Assembly: GCA_946811185.2 (NCBI GenBank)
Contig: OX328113.1
Coordinates: forward strand, 4,092,001 to 4,156,000
Direction of reading: 5' to 3'
DNA: 64,000 bases
From: Hippopus hippopus
Lineage: Eukaryota > Mollusca > Bivalvia > Cardiida > Cardiidae
A program made the translations under genes and the position numbers. Position 1 is the first letter of the stretch. Every line of letters begins with the position of its first letter. The notes beneath the pieces are model-generated. The model saw only the letters and a program-made list of their open reading frames with translations, did no database searches and was not told the DNA's origin. Below are positions 20,222-33,823 of the stretch, piece by piece.

Positions 20222-21924
20222 TTGGCTGATCGGAAGGGGGATGTTTGTATATTCATGTTAATTTTTCGGGTCATTTCAGCCTATTCTATGGCAAAGAGGG
20301 ATCAGACCCCTGCACCAAGACCCCTTTTTTCAGAGTTTGAATCCTCAACTTTGCCATTTTATCTATTTTATCTATTTTTATTATTAGTTATTCTTACATC
20401 TTATTGTATTTTATTGGCCTATTTCTAAATTCTTCAAACAAGAAAATGTTTTTTGGAAAAAGTTTATGCAACAGCAACCGGTTGCTTCTGAATTATATAT
20501 TTTTGCGCAGCGGTTAAACATAAAATCCACTCATGACTCACGCAGTCACCAAAATTGGTCCAATGTTTTCACGACCCTGGTAAGAAAAGAGGGAAAAGTT
20601 TGGTTTACCTTTCTTTGATTTGTGCAACAGGTGTCAGTTGCCCCCGAAAGTGTCTAAGTTGATTTTACGATTTTATGCGCAGCACGTAACAGTCACGTAT
20701 GGGTGGGATAGTCATCGTAACCAATTCAATGGCCCTAGTAAGAGAAAAAGAAAAACAAAATTCCCTATATTTGACTTAAGCAACAGGTGTCGTCTGCTAT
20801 GGATTGTGCCCTAAGTCGAATTTTCATGTTTTTTTCGCGGGCGCGTAACTGGAACATGAGTCGGTAGTCAACGTAACTGGGTTTATCATCACCGTATGAA
20901 GAGATAAAAAAGAATAGAAATTTACTTCCTTTTGTTTGATTTATGCAATAGGAAGCAGTTGTTACTGAAAGAGTTTTCAGTCTTTTTTAGCCACTTGTGA
21001 CACTATTTTCTGGGATTTCTACACTGTACATTGATCATCTTAGCATATTCAAAGTATCAATGTGCAGCATAGCAGAATGCCTGAGTTAGTAACCAATTCA
21101 ATGGCCCTAGTAAGAGAAAAAGAAAAAAACTTGTTCCCTATATTTGAGTTAAGCAACAGGTGTCGTCTGCTATGGAATGTGCCGTAAGTCGATTTTTCAT
21201 GTTTTCGCGGGCGCATAACTGGCACCTATGAGACGGTAGTAAACGTAACTGGGTTTCTTGTCACGGTATAAAGAGATTGAAAAAAAAAAAAACATTTAGT
21301 TCCCTTTGTTTGATTTATGCAATAGGAAGCAGTTGCTATTGAGAGTCTTCAGTCTTTTTTAGCCACTTGTGACATTATTTTCTGGGGTTTCTACACTGTA
21401 CATTGATCATCTTAGCATATACAAAGTATCAATGTGCAGTATGGGAGCTGGCCTGAATTAGAAAAGCAAATCGAATGAAAGGATCGAGGGATCAAGGGAA
21501 GCCACTCTTGCAAGGTGTTTGAAAACACCAAAACAAGGTCTTCTGCCACCCTGTTTTTTTTAAATATTCGCCCATTGCCAGTGAAATCTGGCATGTGTGG
21601 ATTGTGCAGGCATGGCAGTTTGCCAAGGACTGCATAACAGCCTTAAAAGAAGACTTAAAATCCACTTTTATGCCGATTTTTGTTCAATGTTTTCTATCGA
21701 TATTTTCGGGCGCCATTTCAAATGGCTCAAAGCTTTGTGATTGGATGATTGTGGGGGTGTGTCTGCGATTTGATTGGCTGATTGGGCGCAATTCTGAATT
21801 TCTCAGAGCTTTTCTGATTGGATAATTTGTAGACAAAGCTGAGATTTGATTGGCTGATTGGACGCCATTTTGATTTTCTAAAAGCTCTCGTGATTGGATA
21901 ATTTTAGAGAGGCCTGAGATTTGA
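20222..21924 (+). repeat. U13, full unit, 1,703 bp
   Basis: First unit with ttcaaacaag. The three extra bases are two A in the A run (13 A) and one T in the T run near 21555 (8 T). Private changes include tggattgtgcc near 20804, ggaacatgag near 20853 and atcatcacc near 20888. Copy B has tttgagttaag, as in U33 and U35. Confidence 0.98.
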
Positions 21925-23623
21925 TTGGCTGATCGGAAGGGGGATGTTTGTATATTCATGTTAATTTTTCGGGTCATTTCAGCCTATTCTATGGCAAAGA
22001 GGGATCAGACCCCTGCACCAAGACCCCTTTTTTCAGAGTTTGAATCCTCAACTTTGCCATTTTATCTATTTTATCTATTTTTATTATTAGTTATTCTTAC
22101 ATCTTATTGTATTTTATTGGCCTATTTCTAAATTCTTCAAACAAGAAAATGTTTTTTGGAAAAAGTTTATGCAACAGCAACCGGTTGCTTCTGAATTTTA
22201 TATTTTTGCGCAGCGGTTAAACATAAAATCGACTCATGACTCACGCAGTCACCAAAATTGGTCCAATGTTTTCACGACCCTGGTAAGAAAACAGGGAAAA
22301 GTTTGGTTTACCTTTCTTGATTTGTGCAACAGGTGTCAGTTGCCCCCAAAAGTGTCTAAGTTGATTTTACGATTTTATGCGCAGCACGTAACAGTCACGT
22401 ATCGGTGGGATAGTCATCGTAACCAATTCAATGGCCCTAGTAAGAGAAAAAGAAAAACAAAATTCCCTATATTTGACTTAAGCAACAGGTGTCGTCTGCT
22501 ATGGAATGTGCCCTAAGTCGAATTTTCATGTTTTTTTCGCGGGCGCGTAACTGGCACATGAGTCGGTAGTCAACGTAACTGGGTTTATCGTCACCGTATG
22601 AAGAGATAAAAAAGAATAGAAATTTACTTCCTTTTGTTTGATTTATGCAATAGGAAGCAGTTGTTACTGAAAGAGTTTTCAGTCTTTTTTAGCCACTTGT
22701 GACACTATTTTCTGGGATTTCTACACTGTACATTGATCATCTTAGCATATTCAAAGTATCAATGTGCAGCATAGCAGAATGCCTGAGTTAGTAACCAATT
22801 CAATGGCCCTAGTAAGAGAAAAAGAAAAAAACTTGTTGCCTATATTTGACTGAAGCAACAGGTGTCGTCTGCTATGGAATGTGCCGTAAGTCGATTTTTC
22901 ATGTTTTCGCGGGCGCATAACTGGCACCTATGAGACGGTAGTAAACGTAACTGGGTTTCTTGTCACGGTATAAAGAGATTGAAAAAAAAAAACATTTAGT
23001 TCCCTTTGTTTGATTTATGCAATAGGAAGCAGTTGCTATTGAGAGTCTTCAGTCTTTTTTAGCCACTTGTGACATTATTTTCTGGGGTTTCTACACTGTA
23101 CATTGATCATCTTAGCATATACAAAGTATCAATGTGCAGTATGGGAGCTGGCCTGAATTAGAAAAGCAAATCGAATGAAAGGATCGAGGGATCAAGGGAA
23201 GCCACTCTTGCAAGGTGTTTGAAAACACCAAAACAAGGTCTTCTGCCACCCTGTTTTTTTAAATATTCGCCCATTGCCAGTGAAATCTGGCATGTGTGGA
23301 TTGTGCAGGCATGGCAGTTTGCCAAGGACTGCATAACAGCCTTAAAAGAAGACTTAAAATCCACTTTTATGCCGATTTTTGTTCAATGTTTTCTATCGAT
23401 ATTTTCGGGCGCCATTTCAAATGGCTCAAAGCTTTGTGATTGGATGATTGTGGGGGTGTGTCTGCGATTTGATTGGCTGATTGGGCGCAATTCTGAATTT
23501 CTCAGAGCTTTTCTGATTGGATAATTTGTAGACAAAGCTGAAATTTGATTGGCTGATTGGACGCCATTTTGATTTTCTAAAAGCTCTCGTGATTGGATAA
23601 TTTTAGAGAGGCCTGAGATTTGA
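21925..23623 (+). repeat. U14, full unit, 1,699 bp
   Basis: The missing base is a T in tttcttgattt near 22316, shared only with U30. That loss joins frames and gives the longest open frame of the window (22169-22516). Private changes are atcggtggg near 22402 and gactgaagc near 22852. Confidence 0.98.
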
Positions 23624-25323
23624 TTGGCTGATCGGAAGGGGGATGTTTGTATATTCATGTTAATTTTTCGGGTCATTTCAGCCTATTCTATGGCAAAGAG
23701 GGATCAGACCCCTGCACCAAGACCCCTTTTTTCAGAGTTTGAATCCTCAACTTTGCCATTTTATCTATTTTATCTATTTTTATTATTAGTTATTCTTACA
23801 TCTTATTGTATTTTATTGGCCTATTTCTAAATTCTTCAAACAAGAAAATGTTTTTTAGAAAAAGTTTATGCAACAGCAACCGGTTGCTTCTGAATTTTAT
23901 ATTTTTGCGCAGCGGTTAAAGATAAAATCGACTCATGACTCACGCAGTCACCAAAATTGGTCCAATGTTTTCACGACCCTGGTAAGAAAAGAGGGAAAAG
24001 TTTGGTTTACCTTTCTTTGATTTGTGCAACAGGTGTCAGTTGCCCCCGAAAGTGTCTAAGTTGATTTTACGATTTTATGCGCAGCACGTAACAGTCACGT
24101 ATGGGTGGGATAGTCATCGTAACCAATTCAATGGCCCTAGTAAGAGAAAAAGAAAAACAAAATTCCCTATATTTGACTTAAGCAACAGGTGTCATCTGCT
24201 ATGGAATGTGCCCTAAGTCGAATTTTCATGTTTTTTTCGCGGGCGCGTAACTGGCACATGAGTCGGTAGTCAACGTAACTGGGTTTATCGTCACCGTATG
24301 AAGAGATAAAAAAGAATAGAAATTTACTTTCTTTTGTTTGATTTATGCAATAGGAAGCAGTTGTTACTGAAAGAGTTTTCAGTCTTTTTTAGCCACTTGT
24401 GACACTATTTTCTGGGATTTCTACACTGTACATTGATCATCTTAGCATATTCAAAGTATCAATGTGCAGCATAGCAGAATGCCTGAGTTAGTAACCAATT
24501 CAATGGCCCTAGTAAGAGAAAAAGAAAAAAACTTGTTCCCTATATTTGACTTAAGCAACAGGTGTCGTCTGCTATGGAATGTGCCGTAAGTCGATTTTTC
24601 ATGTTTTCGCGGGCGCATAACTGGCACCTATGAGACGGTAGTAAACGTAACTGGGTTTCTTGTCACGGTATAAAGAGATTGAAAAAAAAAAACATTTAGT
24701 TCCCGTTGTTTGATTTATGCAATAGGAAGCAGTTGCTATTGAGAGTCTTCAGTCTTTTTTAGCCACTTGTGACATTATTTTCTGGGGTTTCTACACTGTA
24801 CATTGATCATCTTAGCATATACAAAGTATCAATGTGCAGTATGGGAGCTGGCCTGAATTAGAAAAGCAAATCGAATCAAAGGATCGAGGGATCAAGGGAA
24901 GCCACTCTTGCAAGGTGTTTGAAAACACCAAAACAAGGTCTTCTGCCACCCTGTTTTTTTAAATATTCGCCCATTGCCAGTGAAATCTGGCATGTGTGGA
25001 TTGTGCAGGCATGGCAGTTTGCCAAGGACTGCATAACAGCCTTAAAAGAAGACTTAAAATCCACTTTTATGCCGATTTTTGTTCAATGTTTTCTATCGAT
25101 ATTTTCGGGCGCCATTTCAAATGGCTCAAAGCTTTGTGATTGGATGATTGTGGGGGTGTGTCTGCGATTTGATTGGCTGATTGGGCGCAATTCTGAATTT
25201 CTCAGAGCTTTTCTGATTGGATAATTTGTAGACAAAGCTGAGATTTGATTGGCTGATTGGACGCCATTTTGATTTTCTAAAAGCTCTCGTGATTGGATAA
25301 TTTTAGAGAGGCCTGAGATTTGA
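23624..25323 (+). repeat. U15, full unit, 1,700 bp
   Basis: Carries a linked set of rare variants also found in U31: ttttttagaa, ttaaagataaaatcgac, ttactttctt and ttcccgttg. A private CpG change gives gtcatctgct near 24191. Confidence 0.98.
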
Positions 25324-27024
25324 TTGGCTGATCGGAAGGGGGATGTTTGTATATTCATGTTAATTTTTCGGGTCATTTCAGCCTATTCTATGGCAAAGAG
25401 GGATCAGACCCCTGCACCAAGACCCCTTTTTTCAGAGTTTGAATCCTCAACTTTGCCATTTTATCTATTTTATCTATTTTTATTATTAGTTATTCTTACA
25501 TCTTATTGTATTTTATTGGCCTATTTCTAAATTCTTCAAACAAGAAAATGTTTTTTGGAAAAAGTTTATGCAACAGCAACCGGTTGCTTCTGAATTTTAT
25601 ATTTTTGCGCAGCGGTTAAACATAAAATCGACTCATGACTCACGCAGTCAGCAAAATTGGTCCAATGTTTTCACGACCCTGGTAAGAAAAGAGGGAAAAG
25701 TTTGGTTTACCTTTCTTTGATTTGTGCAACAGGTGTCAGTTGCCCCCGAAAGTGTCTAAGTTGATTTTACGATTTTATGCGCAGCACGTAACAGTCACGT
25801 ATGGGTGGGATAGTCATCGTAACCAATTCAATGGCCCTAGTAAGAGAAAAAGAAAAACAAAATTCCCTATATTTGACTTAAGCAACAGGTGTCGTCTGCT
25901 ATGGAATGTGCCCTAAGTCGAATTTTCATGTTTTTTTCGCGGGCGCGTAACTGGCACATGAGTCGGTAGTCAACGTAACTGGGTTTATCGTCACCGTATG
26001 AAGAGATAAAAAAGAATAGAAATTTACTTCCTTTTGTTTGATTTATGCAATAGGAAGCAGTTGTTACTGAAAGAGTTTTCAGTCTTTTTTAGCCACTTGT
26101 GACACTATTTTCTGGGATTTCTACACTGTACATTGATCATCTTAGCATATTCAAAGTATCAATGTGCAGCATAGCAGAATGCCTGAGTTAGTAACCAATT
26201 CAATGGCCCTAGTAAGAGAAAAAGAAAAAAACTTGTTGCCTATATTTGACTTAAGCAACAGGTGTCGTCTGCTATGGAATGTGCCGTAAGTCGATTTTTC
26301 ATGTTTTCGCGGGCGCATAACTGGCACCTATGAGACGGTAGTAAACGTAACTGGGTTTCTTGTCACGGTATAAAGAGATTGAAAAAAAAAAAACATTTAG
26401 TTCCCTTTGTTTGATTTATGCAATAGGAAGCAGTTGCTATTGAGAGTCTTTAGTCTTTTTTAGCCACTTGTGACATTATTTTCTGGGGTTTCTACACTGT
26501 ACATTGATCATCTTAGCATATACAAAGTATCAATGTGCAGTATGGGAGCTGGCCTGAATTAGAAAAGCAAATCGAATCAAAGGATCGAGGGATCAAGGGA
26601 AGCCACTCTTGCAAGGTGTTTGAAAACACCAAAACAAGGTCTTCTGCCACCCTGTTTTTTTAAATATTCGCCCATTGCCAGTGAAATCTGGCATGTGTGG
26701 ATTGTGCAGGCATGGCAGTTTGCCAAGGACTGCATAACAGCCTTAAAAGAAGACTTAAAATCCACTTTTATGCCGATTTTTGTTCAATGTTTTCTATCGA
26801 TATTTTCGGGCGCCATTTCAAATGGCTCAAAGCTTTGTGATTGGATGATTGTGGGGGTGTGTCTGCGATTTGATTGGCTGATTGGGCGCAATTCTGAATT
26901 TCTCAGAGCTTTTCTGATTGGATAATTTGTAGACAAAGCTGAGATTTGATTGGCTGATTGGACGCCATTTTGATTTTCTAAAAGCTCTCGTGATTGGATA
27001 ATTTTAGAGAGGCCTGAGATTTGA
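25324..27024 (+). repeat. U16, full unit, 1,701 bp
   Basis: Right-type with aaatcgact. Private changes are cagtcagcaaaa near 25646 and gtctttagtc near 26447. The A run is 12 bases. Confidence 0.98.
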
Positions 27025-28724
27025 TTGGCTGATCGGAAGGGGGATGTTTGTATATTCATGTTAATTTTTCGGGTCATTTCAGCCTATTCTATGGCAAAGA
27101 GGGATCAGACCCCTGCACCAAGACCCCTTTTTTCAGAGTTTGAATCCTCAACTTTGCCATTTTATCTATTTTATCTATTTTTATTATTAGTTATTCTTAC
27201 ATCTTATTGTATTTTATTGGCCTATTTCTAAATTCTTCAAACAAGAAAATGTTTTTTGGAAAAAGTTTATGCAACAGCAACCGGTTGCTTCTGAATTTTA
27301 TATTTTTGCGCAGCGGTTAAACATAAAATCGACTCATGACTCACGCAGTCACCAAAATTGGTCCAATGTTTTCACGACCCTGGTAAGAAAACAGGGAAAA
27401 GTTTGGTTTACCTTTCTTTGATTTGTGCAACAGGTGTCAGTTGCCCCCGAAAGTGTCTAAGTTGATTTTACGATTTTATGCGCAGCACGTAACAGTCACG
27501 TATGGGTGGGATAGTCATCGTAACCAATTCAATGGCCCTAGTAAGAGAAAAAGAAAAACAAAATTCCCTATATTTGACTTAAGCAACAGGTGTCGTCTGC
27601 TATGGAATGTGCCCTAAGTCGAATTTTCATGTTTTTTTCGCGGGCGCATAACTGGCACATGAGTCGGTAGTCAACGTAACTAGGTTTATCGTCACCGTAT
27701 GAAGAGATAAAAAAGAATAGAAATTTACTTCCTTTTGTTTGATTTATGCAATAGGAAGCAGTTGTTACTGAAAGAGTTTTCAGTCTTTTTTAGCCACTTG
27801 TGACACTATTTTCTGGGATTTCTACACTGTACATTGATCATCTTAGCATATTCAAAGTATCAATGTGCAGCATAGCAGAATGCCTGAGTTAGTAACCAAT
27901 TCAATGGCCCTAGTAAGAGAAAAAGAAAAAAACTTGTTCCCTATATTTGACTTAAGCAACAGGTGTCGTCTGCTATGGAATGTGCCGTAAGTCGATTTTT
28001 CATGTTTTCGCGGGCGCATAACTGGCACCTATGAGACGGTAGTAAACGTAACTGGGTTTCTTGTCACGGTATAAAGAGATTGAAAAAAAAAAACATTTAG
28101 TTCCCTTTGTTTGATTTATGCAATAGGAAGCAGTTGCTATTGAGAGTCTTCAGTCTTTTTTAGCCACTTGTGACATTATTTTCTGGGGTTTCTACACTGT
28201 ACATTGATCATCTTAGCATATACAAAGTATCAATGTGCAGTATGGGAGCTGGCCTGAATTAGAAAAGCAAATCGAATCAAAGGATCGAGGGATCAAGGGA
28301 AGCCACTCTTGCAAGGTGTTTGAAAACACCAAAACAAGGTCTTCTGCCACCCTGTTTTTTTAAATATTCGCCCATTGCCAGTGAAATCTGGCATGTGTGG
28401 ATTGTGCAGGCATGGCAGTTTGCCAAGGACTGCATAACAGCCTTAAAAGAAGACTTAAAATCCACTTTTATGCCGATTTTTGTTCAATGTTTTCTATCGA
28501 TATTTTCGGGCGCCATTTCAAATGGCTCAAAGCTTTGTGATTGGATGATTGTGGGGGTGTGTCTGCGATTTGATTGGCTGATTGGGCGCAATTCTGAATT
28601 TCTCAGAGCTTTTCTGATTGGATAATTTGTAGACAAAGCTGAGATTTGATTGGCTGATTGGACGCCATTTTGATTTTCTAAAAGCTCTCGTGATTGGATA
28701 ATTTTAGAGAGGCCTGAGATTTGA
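27025..28724 (+). repeat. U17, full unit, 1,700 bp
   Basis: Carries gcgcataactggcac and actaggttt in copy A, shared with U19 and, as part of another haplotype, with U32, U34 and U36. It has aaaacaggg and cttgttccc. Confidence 0.98.
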
Positions 28725-30424
28725 TTGGCTGATCGGAAGGGGGATGTTTGTATATTCATGTTAATTTTTCGGGTCATTTCAGCCTATTCTATGGCAAAGA
28801 GGGATCAGACCCCTGCACCAAGACCCCTTTTTTCAGAGTTTGAATCCTCAACTTTGCCATTTTATCTATTTTATCTATTTTCATTATTAGTTATTCTTAC
28901 ATCTTATTGTATTTTATTGGCCTATTTCTAAATTCTTCAAACAAGAAAATGTTTTTTGGAAAAAGTTTATGTAACAGCAATCGGTTGCTTCTGAATTTTA
29001 TATTTTTGCGCAGCGGTTAAACATAAAATCGACTCATGACTCACGCAGTCACCAAAATTGGTCCAATGTTTTCACGACCCTGGTAAGAAAAGAGGGAAAA
29101 GTTTGGTTTACCTTTCTTTGATTTGTGCAACAGGTGTCAGTTGCCCCCGAAAGTGTCTAAGTTGATTTTACGATTTTATGCGCAGCACGTAACAGTCACG
29201 TATGGGTGGGATAGTCATCGTAACCAATTCAATGGCCCTAGTAAGAGAAAAAGAAAAACAAAATTCCCTATATTTGACTTAAGCAACAGGTGTCGTCTGC
29301 TATGGAATGTGCCCTAAGTCGAATTTTCATGTTTTTTTCGCGGGCGCGTAACTGGCACATGAGTCGGTAGTCAATGTAACTGGGTTTATCGTCACCATAT
29401 GAAGAGATAAAAAAGAATAGAAATTTACTTCCTTTTGTTTGATTTATGCAATAGGAAGCAGTTGTTACTGAAAGAGTTTTCAGTCTTTTTTAGCCACTTG
29501 TGACACTATTTTCTGGGATTTCTACACTGTACATTGATCATCTTAGCATATTCAAAGTATCAATGTGCAGCATAGCAGAATGCCTGAGTTAGTAACCAAT
29601 TCAATGGCCCTAGTAAGAGAAAAAGAAAAAAACTTCTTCCCCATATTTGACTTAAGCAACAGGTGTCGTCTGCTATGGAATGTGCTGTAAGTCGATTTTT
29701 CATGTTTTCGCGGGCGCTTAACTGGCACCTATGAGACGGTAGTAAACGTAACTGGGTTTCTTGTCACGGTATAAAGAGGTTGAAAAAAAAAAACATTTAA
29801 TTCCCTTTGTTTGATTTATGCAATAGGAAGCAGTTGCTATTGAGAGTCTTCAGTCTTTTTTAGCCTCTTGTGACATTATTTTCTGGGGTTTCTACACTGT
29901 ACATTGATCATCTTAGCATATACAAAGTATCAATGTGCAGTATGGGAGCTGGCCTGAATTAGAAAAGCAAATCGAATGAAAGGATCGAGGGATCAAGGGA
30001 AGCCACTCTTGCAAGGTGTTTGAAAACACCAAAACAAGGTCTTCTGCCACCCTGTTTTTTTAAATATTCGCCCATTGCCAGTGAAATCTGGCATGTGTGG
30101 ATTGTGCAGGCATGGCAGTTTGCCAAGGACTGCATAACAGCCTTAAAAGAAGACTTAAAATCCACTTTTATGCCGATTTTTGTTCAATGTTTTCTATCGA
30201 TATTTTCGGGCGCCATTTCAAATGGCTCAAAGCTTTGTGATTGGATGATTGTGGGGGTGTGTCTGCGATTTGATTGGCTGATTGGGCGCAATTCTGAATT
30301 TCTCAGAGCTTTTCTGATTGGATAATTTGTAGACAAAGCTGAGATTTGATTGGCTGATTGGACGCCATTTTGATTTTCTAAAAGCTCTCGTGATTGGATA
30401 ATTTTAGAGAGGCCTGAGATTTGA
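28725..30424 (+). repeat. U18, full unit, 1,700 bp (Q haplotype)
   Basis: First of three units (U18, U22, U25) sharing tttcattatt, caatgtaac, cttcttcccca, gtgctgtaag, gaggttg, catttaattcc and gcctcttgtg. Differences from the others include gcgcttaac rather than ggtggcttaac, and private cagcaatcgg and caccatatg. Confidence 0.98.
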
Positions 30425-32123
30425 TTGGCTGATCGGAAGGGGGATGTTTGTATATTCATGTTAATTTTTCGGGTCATTTCAGCCTATTCTATGGCAAAGA
30501 GGGATCAGACCCCTGCACCAAGACCCCTTTTTTCAGAGTTTGAATCCTCAACTTTGCCATTTTATCTATTTTATCTATTTTTATTATTAGTTATTCTTAC
30601 ATCTTATTGTATTTTATTGGCCTATTTCTAAATTCTTCAAAGAAGAAAATGTTTTTTGGAAAAAGTTTATGCAACAGCAACCGGTTGCTTCTGAATTTTA
30701 TATTTTTGCGCAGCGGTTAAACATAAAATCCACTCATGACTCACGCAGTCACCAAAATTGGTCCAATGTTTTCACGACCCTGGTAAGAAAAGAGGGAAAA
30801 GTTTGGTTTACCTTTCTTTGATTTGTGCAACAGGTGTCAGTTGCCCCCGAAAGTGTCTAAGTTGATTTTACGATTTTATGCGCAGCACGTAACAGTCACG
30901 TATGGGTGGGATAGTCATCGTAACCAATTCAATGGCCCTAGTAAGAGAAAAAGAAAAACAAAATTCCCTATATTTGACTTAAGCAACAGGTGTCGTCTGC
31001 TATGGAATGTGCCCTAAGTCGAATTTTCATGTTTTTTTCGCGGGCGCATAACTGGCACATGAGTCGGTAGTCAACGTAACTAGGTTTATCGTCACCGTAT
31101 GAAGAGATAAAAAAGAATAGAAATTTACTTCCTTTTGTTTGATTTATGCAATAGGAAGCAGTTGTTACTGAAAGAGTTTTCAGTCTTTTTTAGCCACTTG
31201 TGACACTATTTTCTGGGATTTCTACACTGTACATTGATCATCTTAGCATATTCAAAGTATCAATGTGCAGCATAGCAGAATGCCTGAGTTAGTAACCAAT
31301 TCAATGGCCCTAGTAAGAGAAAAAGAAAAAAACTTGTTCCCTATATTTGACTTAAGCAACAGGTGTCGTCTGCTATGGAATGTGCCGTAAGTCGATTTTT
31401 CATGTTTTCGCGGGCGCATAACTGGCACCTATGAGACGGTAGTAAACGTAACTGGGTTTCTTGTCACGGTATAAAGAGATTGAAAAAAAAAACATTTAGT
31501 TCCCTTTGTTTGATTTATGCAATAGGAAGCAGTTGCTATTGAGAGTCTTCAGTCTTTTTTAGCCACTTGTGACATTATTTTCTGGGGTTTCTACACTGTA
31601 CATTGATCATCTTAGCATATACAAAGTATCAATGTGCAGTATGGGAGCTGGCCTGAATTAGAAAAGCAAATCGAATGAAAGGATCGAGGGATCAAGGGAA
31701 GCCACTCTTGCAAGGTGTTTGAAAACACCAAAACAAGGTCTTCTGCCACCCTGTTTTTTTAAATATTCGCCCATTGCCAGTGAAATCTGGCATGTGTGGA
31801 TTGTGCAGGCATGGCAGTTTGCCAAGGACTGCATAACAGCCTTAAAAGAAGACTTAAAATCCACTTTTATGCCGATTTTTGTTCAATGTTTTCTATCGAT
31901 ATTTTCGGGCGCCATTTCAAATGGCTCAAAGCTTTGTGATTGGATGATTGTGGGGGTGTGTCTGCGATTTGATTGGCTGATTGGGCGCAATTCTGAATTT
32001 CTCAGAGCTTTTCTGATTGGATATTTTGTAGACAAAGCTGAAATTTGATTGGCTGATTGGACGCCATTTTGATTTTCTAAAAGCTCTCGTGATTGGATAA
32101 TTTTAGAGAGGCCTGAGATTTGA
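30425..32123 (+). repeat. U19, full unit, 1,699 bp
   Basis: Reverts to ttcaaagaag inside the right block. It shares gcgcataac and actaggttt with U17. A private gatattttg near 32022 removes a stop and extends an incidental open frame to 109 codons. The A run is 10 bases. Confidence 0.98.
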
Positions 32124-33823
32124 TTGGCTGATCGGAAGGGGGATGTTTGTATATTCATGTTAATTTTTCGGGTCATTTCAGCCTATTCTATGGCAAAGAG
32201 GGATCAGACCCCTGCACCAAGACCCCTTTTTTCAGAGTTTGAATCCTCAACTTTGCCATTTTATCTATTTTATCTATTTTTATTATTAGTTATTCTTACA
32301 TCTTATTGTATTTTATTGGCCTATTTCTAAATTCTTCAAACAAGAAAATGTTTTTTGGAAAAAGTTTATGTAACAGCAACCGGTTGCTTCTGAATTTTAT
32401 ATTTTTGCGCAGCGGTTAAACATAAAATCCACTCATGACTCACGCAGTCACCAAAATTGGTCCAATGTTTTCACGACCCTGGTAAGAAAAGAGGGAAAAG
32501 TTTGGTTTACCTTTCTTTGATTTGTGCAACAGGTGTCAGTTGCCCCCGAAAGTGTCTAAGTTGATTTTACGATTTTATGCGCAGCACGTAACAGTCACGT
32601 ATGGGTGGGATAGTCATCGTAACCAATTCAATGGCCCTAGTAAGAGAAAAAGAAAAACAAAATTCCCTATATTTGACTTAAGCAACAGGTGTCGTCTGCT
32701 ATGGAATGTGCCCTAAGTTGAATTTTCATGTTTTTTTCGCGGGCGCGTAACTGGCACATGAGTCGGTAGTCAACGTAACTGGGTTTATCGTCACCGTATG
32801 AAGAGATAAAAAAGAATAGAAATTTACTTCCTTTTGTTTGATTTATGCAATAGGAAGCAGTTGTTACTGAAAGAGTTTTCAGTCTTTTTTAGCCACTTGT
32901 GACACTATTTTCTGGGATTTCTACACTGTACATTGATCATCTTAGCATATTCAAAGTATCAATGTGCAGCATAGCAGAATGCCTGAGTTAGTAACCAATT
33001 CAATGGCCCTAGTAAGAGAAAAAGAAAAAAACTTCTTCCCTATATTTGACTTAAGCAACAGGTGTCGTCTGCTATGGAATGTGCCGTAAGTCGATTTTTC
33101 ATGTTTTCGCGGGCGCATAACTGGCACCTATGAGACGGTAGTAAATGTAACTGGGTTTCTTGTCACGGTATAAAGAGATTGAAAAAAAAAAACATTTAGT
33201 TCCCTTTGTTTGATTTATGCAATAGGAAGCAGTTGCTATTGAGAGTCTTCAGTCTTTTTTAGCCACTTGTGACATTATTTTCTGGGGTTTCTACACTGTA
33301 CATTGATCATCTTAGCATATACAAAGTATCAATGTGCAGTATGGGAGCTGGCCTGAATTAGAAAAGCAAATCGAATCAAAGGATCGAGGGATCAAGGGAA
33401 GCCACTCTTGCAAGGTGTTTGAAAACACCAAAACAAGGTCTTCTGCCACCCTGTTTTTTTAAATATTCGCCCATTGCCAGTGAAATCTGGCATGTGTGGA
33501 TTGTGCAGGCATGGCAGTTTGCCAAGGACTGCATAACAGCCTTAAAAGAAGACTTAAAATCCACTTTTATGCCGATTTTTGTTCAATGTTTTCTATCGAT
33601 ATTTTCGGGCGCCATTTCAAATGGCTCAAAGCTTTGTGATTGGATGATTGTGGGGGTGTGTCTGCGATTTGATTGGCTGATTGGGCGCAATTCTGAATTT
33701 CTCAGAGCTTTTCTGATTGGATAATTTGTAGACAAAGCTGAAATTTGATTGGCTGATTGGACGCCATTTTGATTTTCTAAAAGCTCTCGTGATTGGATAA
33801 TTTTAGAGAGGCCTGAGATTTGA
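32124..33823 (+). repeat. U20, full unit, 1,700 bp (P haplotype)
   Basis: Shares tatgtaacag, aagttgaatt, cttcttccct and gtaaatgtaac with U21 and U24. Two of these are CpG losses. Confidence 0.98.

Noticed and set aside
22169..22516. Longest open frame, 115 codons, in U14.
   Set aside because: It exists only because one T was lost near 22316; 37 other units lack it except for a similar loss in U30, where an upstream stop (cagtaacc) shortens it.
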